From NCBI RefSeq assembly GCF_020595125.1, contig NZ_JACNMS010000009.1, forward strand, positions 1 through 38,325: a stretch of 38,325 bases of DNA. Reading direction: 5' to 3'. Each line of letters begins with the position of its first letter. The first letter of the stretch is position 1. The translations under genes and the position numbers were made by a program. This DNA is from Jeotgalibacillus aurantiacus. Lineage in GTDB: Bacteria; Bacillota; Bacilli; Bacillales; Jeotgalibacillaceae. Below the pieces are notes generated by a model. It was given only the letters and a program-made list of their open reading frames with translations. It did not search any database and had not been told where the DNA came from. Positions 33,632-38,325 of the stretch are shown here, piece by piece.

Positions 33632-34482
33632 AGATGTACTTGAATGGTCAGATCGTCGGGGAGCAGGACGCGGTCATGTCTCCCTTTGATCACGGCTTTT
33701 TATATGGAATGGGTGTGTTTGAGACGTTCCGTACGTATGATGGTCACCCATTTTTACTTGCGGATCATCTTGAACGGCTGAATGCTGCGTTAAAAGAGAT
33801 GAATATTGATTATGAGATGGAGTTTGAACAGACGCGTGAGATCATTCGCCGTCTGCTTGAAGCAAATGGCGGAGAGGATGGCTATTTCAGGCTGAATATT
33901 TCGGCGGGAGAACGGGGGATCGGGCTTGACCCAACTCCATATTCCGAGCCGACTGTGATGCTTCTGCAAAAGCCGATTCCGCCTGTGCTGGCATCAAAAA
34001 CAGGACAGTGGCTCAAACTAAGACGCAACACACCGGAAACCGTCATCCGTTTAAAATCCCATCACTATTTAAACAACCTGGCAGCGCGCCGCGAAATTTC
34101 ATCTCCTTCTATTGAAGGGCTCTTTTTGACAGAGGGCGGATTTGCAGCGGAAGGGATTACGTCCAACTTGTTCTGGGTGAATGGGGACACGCTCTTTACC
34201 CCTGCGGTTGAAACGGGAATTCTACCGGGTGTGACAAGGAAACTTGTGATGAGGCTTGCCAAACTCGAAGGCTTCCGGATAGAAGAAGGTTTCTTTAAAC
34301 CTGAGGAAGTGGAGCGGGCCGATGAAGTGTTTGTGACCAACTCCATTCAGGAGCTGATCCCGCTCACTGAACTCGGAGCTGCAACGTTTAACGGGCAGCA
34401 CATCACCCGGTCGTTAAAAAGCTTATATAAACAGGCTGTTGAAGATCGGCTGAATGCAGTAAATGAGGTGAACAGATCATGA
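33628..34482 (+). CDS. pabC: Aminodeoxychorismate lyase
   Basis: Fold-type IV PLP enzyme releasing pyruvate from aminodeoxychorismate to give p-aminobenzoate. The 284-residue protein has the N-terminal MYLNGQIV and [18 protein letters not shown] segments, the likely PLP lysine in [11 protein letters not shown] near 143, and [18 protein letters not shown] near 172-190. The related branched-chain aminotransferases share this fold, but the pab operon position settles the call. Four-base overlaps on both sides. Confidence 0.9.
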   Translation: MKMYLNGQIVGEQDAVMSPFDHGFLYGMGVFETFRTYDGHPFLLADHLERLNAALKEMNIDYEMEFEQTREIIRRLLEANGGEDGYFRLNISAGERGIGLDPTPYSEPTVMLLQKPIPPVLASKTGQWLKLRRNTPETVIRLKSHHYLNNLAARREISSPSIEGLFLTEGGFAAEGITSNLFWVNGDTLFTPAVETGILPGVTRKLVMRLAKLEGFRIEEGFFKPEEVERADEVFVTNSIQELIPLTELGAATFNGQHITRSLKSLYKQAVEDRLNAVNEVNRS

Positions 34483-35306
34483 AGATGCAATGTGGCGGGT
34501 ATACACTCGATTTTACAAAAAAAACGCTTATTATGGGCATTTTAAATACAACGCCGGATTCCTTTTCAGATGGAGGCCAGTATATCGACCCGGATCAGGC
34601 GGTGAAGCGCGCGAGGCAAATGGCTGAAGAAGGCGCAGACATCATTGATATCGGAGGGGAATCCACCCGTCCAGGGCACACGCCTGTTTCAATTGAAGAG
34701 GAGATCGCCCGTGTGGTGCCGGTGATTGAAGCAGTCAAAAAAGAAGTGAACCTGCCAATCTCAATCGATACATACAAATCGGCGACAGCAGAGGCTGCGA
34801 TTAAAGCGGGTGCAGATATCATTAACGATGTCTGGGGGGCAAAACGGGACCCGCACATTGCCAATGTGTCGGCTGCATACCAAAAACCGATTATTTTAAT
34901 GCATAATCGGGAAGACCGTAACTATGAAGATTTTATTGCAGATGCCATTGATGATTTGAAGGAAAGTATAAGGATTGCAGAAAAAGCCGGAGTGCCGTCT
35001 CATCAGATGATCCTTGATCCCGGCATCGGCTTTGCCAAAACCTTTGAACAAAACGTGGAGATGATGCGGCACCTTGATCGTATCGTGGTAATGGGGTATC
35101 CCGTTCTGCTCGGAACTTCAAGGAAATCCATGATCGGCAACATTTTAGATCTGCCGGCAGATGAGCGTATGGAAGGAACGGGCGCGACAGTCTGCTATGG
35201 CATTCAAAAGGGCTGCCATATCATGCGCGTGCACGATGTAAAAGAAATATCCCGGATGGCAAAGGTGATGGATGCACTCAACGGAAAGGGTGGAGAGAAT
35301 GGATAA
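34479..35306 (+). CDS. folP: Dihydropteroate synthase
   Basis: Condenses p-aminobenzoate with hydroxymethyl-dihydropterin diphosphate, and is the sulfonamide target (sul in B. subtilis). The 275-residue TIM barrel has MGILNTTPDSFSDGG near 18, DIGGESTRPGH near 58, SIDTYKS near 98, DPGIGFAKT near 188 and GTSRKSMIG near 214. It starts in a four-base overlap with pabC and its last eight bases overlap folB. Confidence 0.96.
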   Translation: MKMQCGGYTLDFTKKTLIMGILNTTPDSFSDGGQYIDPDQAVKRARQMAEEGADIIDIGGESTRPGHTPVSIEEEIARVVPVIEAVKKEVNLPISIDTYKSATAEAAIKAGADIINDVWGAKRDPHIANVSAAYQKPIILMHNREDRNYEDFIADAIDDLKESIRIAEKAGVPSHQMILDPGIGFAKTFEQNVEMMRHLDRIVVMGYPVLLGTSRKSMIGNILDLPADERMEGTGATVCYGIQKGCHIMRVHDVKEISRMAKVMDALNGKGGENG

Positions 35307-35661
35307 AATCAAAGTAAGTGAAATGGAGTTTTACGGCTACCACGGTGTATTTGAAGCGGAGAATAAGCTTGGTCAGCGATTTCGTGTGAACGCAGTACTT
35401 GAGCTTGATCTGAAAACCTCCGCGAAAAGCGATGATGTAGAGGATTCCATTAACTATGCAGACGTCTACAAAACATGTAAGAGCGTCGTGGAGGGTGAAA
35501 CCTTTAACCTCGTCGAAACGATTGCTGAAACGATTGCTGATAAAATGCTGAAGCAATTCGATAAGCTGCAGCAGGTCACAATCGAAGTCATCAAACCGGA
35601 TCCGCCTATTCCGGGCCATTATAAATCCGTTGCCATTGAAATTACACGGAGCCGGTCTTAA
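35299..35661 (+). CDS. folB: Dihydroneopterin aldolase
   Basis: Cleaves dihydroneopterin to hydroxymethyl-dihydropterin and glycolaldehyde. The 120-residue product has the family pattern MEFYGYHGVFEAENKLGQRF near 9, the YADVYKTCKSVVEG segment near 51, FNLVETIAETIAD near 67 and KPDPPIPGHYKSVAIEI near 100. ATG 35299 follows GGTGGAGAG; the upstream ORF extension lies within folP. Confidence 0.95.
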   Translation: MDKIKVSEMEFYGYHGVFEAENKLGQRFRVNAVLELDLKTSAKSDDVEDSINYADVYKTCKSVVEGETFNLVETIAETIADKMLKQFDKLQQVTIEVIKPDPPIPGHYKSVAIEITRSRS

Positions 35662-35662
35662 T

Positions 35663-36181
35663 ATGCCGGCTCTTGCTTATGTCTCAATCGGATCAAATAT
35701 GGGTGACTCCTTATCCAATCTCCAGCAGGCAATCCGGCTGTTGGATGAAACGGCTGGTGTCAACGTTCAATCCGTTTCTTCTGTGTATGAAACCGATCCG
35801 GTCGGCTATGAGGATCAGCAGGTCTTTTTGAACATTGCTGCAGGTGTGGAAACCGACCTGTCTCCGGATGAACTGCTTGTAAGGTGTCTTGAGATCGAAC
35901 AGACACTCGGCCGGAAGCGGGTGATCCGCTGGGGACCGCGAACGATTGATCTCGACGTGCTGCTCTATGGTAATGAACAGCTGGACACAGAGCGGCTTAC
36001 GATCCCGCACCCGCGCATGCACGAGCGCAGCTTTGTACTGGTCCCGCTACTTGAGTTAAATGCTTCACTGATTCATCCTGTGCTTCATCAGCCGTTTAGT
36101 GAACTGTTGAAGGATGCGGCAGGTGTGCGTCTATTCAAGAAAACAGACAGACAGAATCCCGATACCTTTTTGGCCCTATAG
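35663..36181 (+). CDS. folK: 2-amino-4-hydroxy-6-hydroxymethyldihydropteridine pyrophosphokinase
   Basis: Transfers pyrophosphate from ATP to hydroxymethyl-dihydropterin, giving the FolP substrate. The 172-residue protein has YVSIGSNMGDS at the N-terminus, SVYETDPVGYEDQQVFLN near 40, LGRKRVIRWGPRTIDLDVLL near 85 and IPHPRMHERSFVLVPLLEL near 115. The ATG is two bases after the folB stop, with GGAG upstream. A terminator follows; the B. subtilis genes yazB and dusB, which usually come next, are missing. Confidence 0.95.
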   Translation: MPALAYVSIGSNMGDSLSNLQQAIRLLDETAGVNVQSVSSVYETDPVGYEDQQVFLNIAAGVETDLSPDELLVRCLEIEQTLGRKRVIRWGPRTIDLDVLLYGNEQLDTERLTIPHPRMHERSFVLVPLLELNASLIHPVLHQPFSELLKDAAGVRLFKKTDRQNPDTFLAL

Positions 36182-36193
36182 ATAAAACCCGAG

Positions 36194-36222
36194 CTGCCGG
36201 ATCATACCCTGGCAGTTTTTTT
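36194..36222 (+). terminator. Terminator of the pab-fol operon
   Basis: CTGCC (36194-36198) pairs with GGCAG (36211-36215), then seven Ts. Confidence 0.75.
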
Positions 36223-36250
36223 CTGTCTACTGACTTTAAAGACTTTAGGG

Positions 36251-36279
36251 GTGTACGTACAGTTTATATTGTGTAAAAT
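36251..36279 (+). promoter_or_regulatory. Possible lysS promoter
   Basis: TAAAAT at 36274-36279 is a fair -10. The -35 region (around GTGTAC) is poor. Since a terminator precedes it, some promoter must lie here. Confidence 0.4.
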
Positions 36280-36335
36280 AGACAAGTAATCAAAAGAACC
36301 CGGTATTGTACCTTGATTCATACATGAAAAATTAA

Positions 36336-37838
<1,503 letters not shown>

Positions 37839-37853
37839 TAGAGAAACACGTTG

Positions 37854-37887
37854 CACCCGGCTGCTGATGGCAGCCGGGTGTTTTTTT
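37854..37887 (+). terminator. lysS terminator
   Basis: CACCCGGCTG (37854-37863) pairs perfectly with CAGCCGGGTG (37871-37880), followed by seven Ts. Confidence 0.92.
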
Positions 37888-37888
37888 G

Positions 37889-37926
37889 GGGACGGAGCGG
37901 GTGTTCCTTTTGCCGTGCTCTGTCCC
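37889..37926. repeat. Hairpin repeat between lysS and rrn promoters
   Basis: GGGACGGAGC (37889-37898) pairs with GCTCTGTCCC (37917-37926) with one wobble. Similar GGGAC...GTCCC hairpins are common between genes in bacilli. The tract after it (TTCTTT) is weak. Confidence 0.5.
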
Positions 37927-37984
37927 TTCTTTACACATCTGTAACCTGCCTGAAAAAATAATTCATGTTTTTATAAAAAAGGTA

Positions 37985-38013
37985 TTGTCACGATCCGAAC
38001 CCCGTGGTATATT
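37985..38013 (+). promoter_or_regulatory. rrn promoter P1
   Basis: TTGTCA (37985-37990), 17-bp spacer, TATATT (38008-38013). It is the first of two tandem promoters, the usual rrn layout in bacilli. Confidence 0.75.
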
Positions 38014-38068
38014 ATTATTCGTTGCCACGACAGCAAACGGCAGCGAAAAATAAAAGTGAAAAAAGTTG

Positions 38069-38098
38069 TTGACACTGATGTTTGTCAGATGTTAAGAT
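38069..38098 (+). promoter_or_regulatory. rrn promoter P2
   Basis: TTGACA (38069-38074), 18-bp spacer, TAAGAT (38093-38098), 131 bp before the 16S gene. Confidence 0.75.
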
Positions 38099-38140
38099 AA
38101 CATGGTCGCTAAAAAACGACATCGCTTTTAAAAAGAAGTA

Positions 38141-38160
38141 TTGAACCTTGAAAACTAAAC
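38141..38160 (+). promoter_or_regulatory. boxA-like antitermination element in the rrn leader
   Basis: The leader phrase TTGAACCTTGAAAACTAAAC resembles the conserved boxA region of Bacillus rRNA leaders. A leader hairpin, GTCTTTTT/AAAAAGAC (38189-38210), follows. Confidence 0.55.
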
Positions 38161-38228
38161 AACCAAACGTCAACGTTTAAGATTTTAAGTCTTTTTCGAA
38201 TAAAAAAGACAATGAGCTTTTCAAACAC

Positions 38229-38325
38229 TTTACGGAGAGTTTGATCCTGGCTCAGGACGAACGCTGGCGGCGTGCCTAATACATGCAAGTCGAGCGAACG
38301 GAAGAGAAGCTTGCTTCTCGGATGT
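38229..38325 (+). rRNA. 16S ribosomal RNA, 5' end (partial)
   Basis: The universal 5' 16S phrase GGAGAGTTTGATCCTGGCTC starts at about 38234 and runs on through GACGAACGCTGGCGGCGTGC and ACATGCAAGTCGAGCG. The gene is cut by the window edge in the V1 loop (GGAAGAGAAGCTTGCTTCTC). The exact mature 5' end is estimated to within a few bases. Confidence 0.95.

Overview
This window is a piece of the conserved origin-proximal chromosome of an endospore-forming Bacillales bacterium. Gene order from ispE to lysS and the first bases of a 16S rRNA gene follows the Bacillus subtilis order purR-ridA-spoVG-glmU-prs-ctc-pth-fin-mfd-spoVT-yabM-yabN-rqcP-yabP-yabQ-divIC-yabR-spoIIE-tilS-hprT-ftsH-coaX-hslO-yacD-cysK-pab/fol-lysS-rrn. 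SpoVG, Fin, SpoVT, YabP, YabQ and SpoIIE show that it makes spores. Protein divergence from B. subtilis, the insertion of murB beside the pab operon and the 16S start (96-97 nt visible) suggest a Planococcaceae-like or related genus, possibly Jeotgalibacillus. That placement is an inference from memory, not a search.

Layout. 1-715: an array of structured intergenic repeat modules with no gene. 772-2930: ispE, purR and ridA. 3126-3419: spoVG behind a sigma-H type promoter. 3420-4115: terminators, a 21-bp tandem array and a second copy of the repeat modules, then the glmU promoter. 4116-11898: glmU-prs, ctc (sigma-B type promoter), pth, fin and mfd. 12006-12542: spoVT with a sigma-G type promoter, followed by a second 21-bp-period array. 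12977-17157: yabM, yabN, rqcP, then yabP-yabQ behind a sigma-E type promoter. 17208-18254: divIC and yabR. 18429-19163: two accessory genes (DinB-like; small membrane/coiled-coil protein). 19205-19640: non-coding hairpin repeats. 19647-19800: tRNA-Glu and tRNA-Met on the minus strand, divergent from spoIIE. 20041-26610: spoIIE, tilS, hprT, ftsH. 26833-30420: coaX, hslO, yacD, cysK. 30521-31381: murB on the minus strand. 31635-36181: an overlapping folate operon pabB-pabA-pabC-folP-folB-folK. 36351-37838: lysS. 37985-38325: tandem rrn promoters, leader and 16S 5' end.

Functionally the window combines precursor supply (IspE, GlmU, MurB, Prs, HprT, CoaX, CysK, p-aminobenzoate and folate synthesis), translation quality control (Pth, RqcP, TilS, LysS, Ctc, tRNAs), repair and proteostasis (Mfd, FtsH, Hsp33, YacD), division (DivIC) and sporulation. 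Promoter-like sequences for sigma-A, sigma-B, sigma-H, sigma-E and sigma-G and a Spo0A-type long-spacer promoter can be read at the expected genes.

No wholly new multi-gene system is evident. The least explained material is intergenic: (i) the A/B/C repeat modules, whose B hairpin shows a compensatory G-C to A-T change between copies and which abut promoter-like elements before ispE and glmU; (ii) two degenerate 21-bp-period arrays; (iii) several long inverted repeats between the small membrane-protein gene and the tRNAs. Promoter, operator and terminator calls are by eye.
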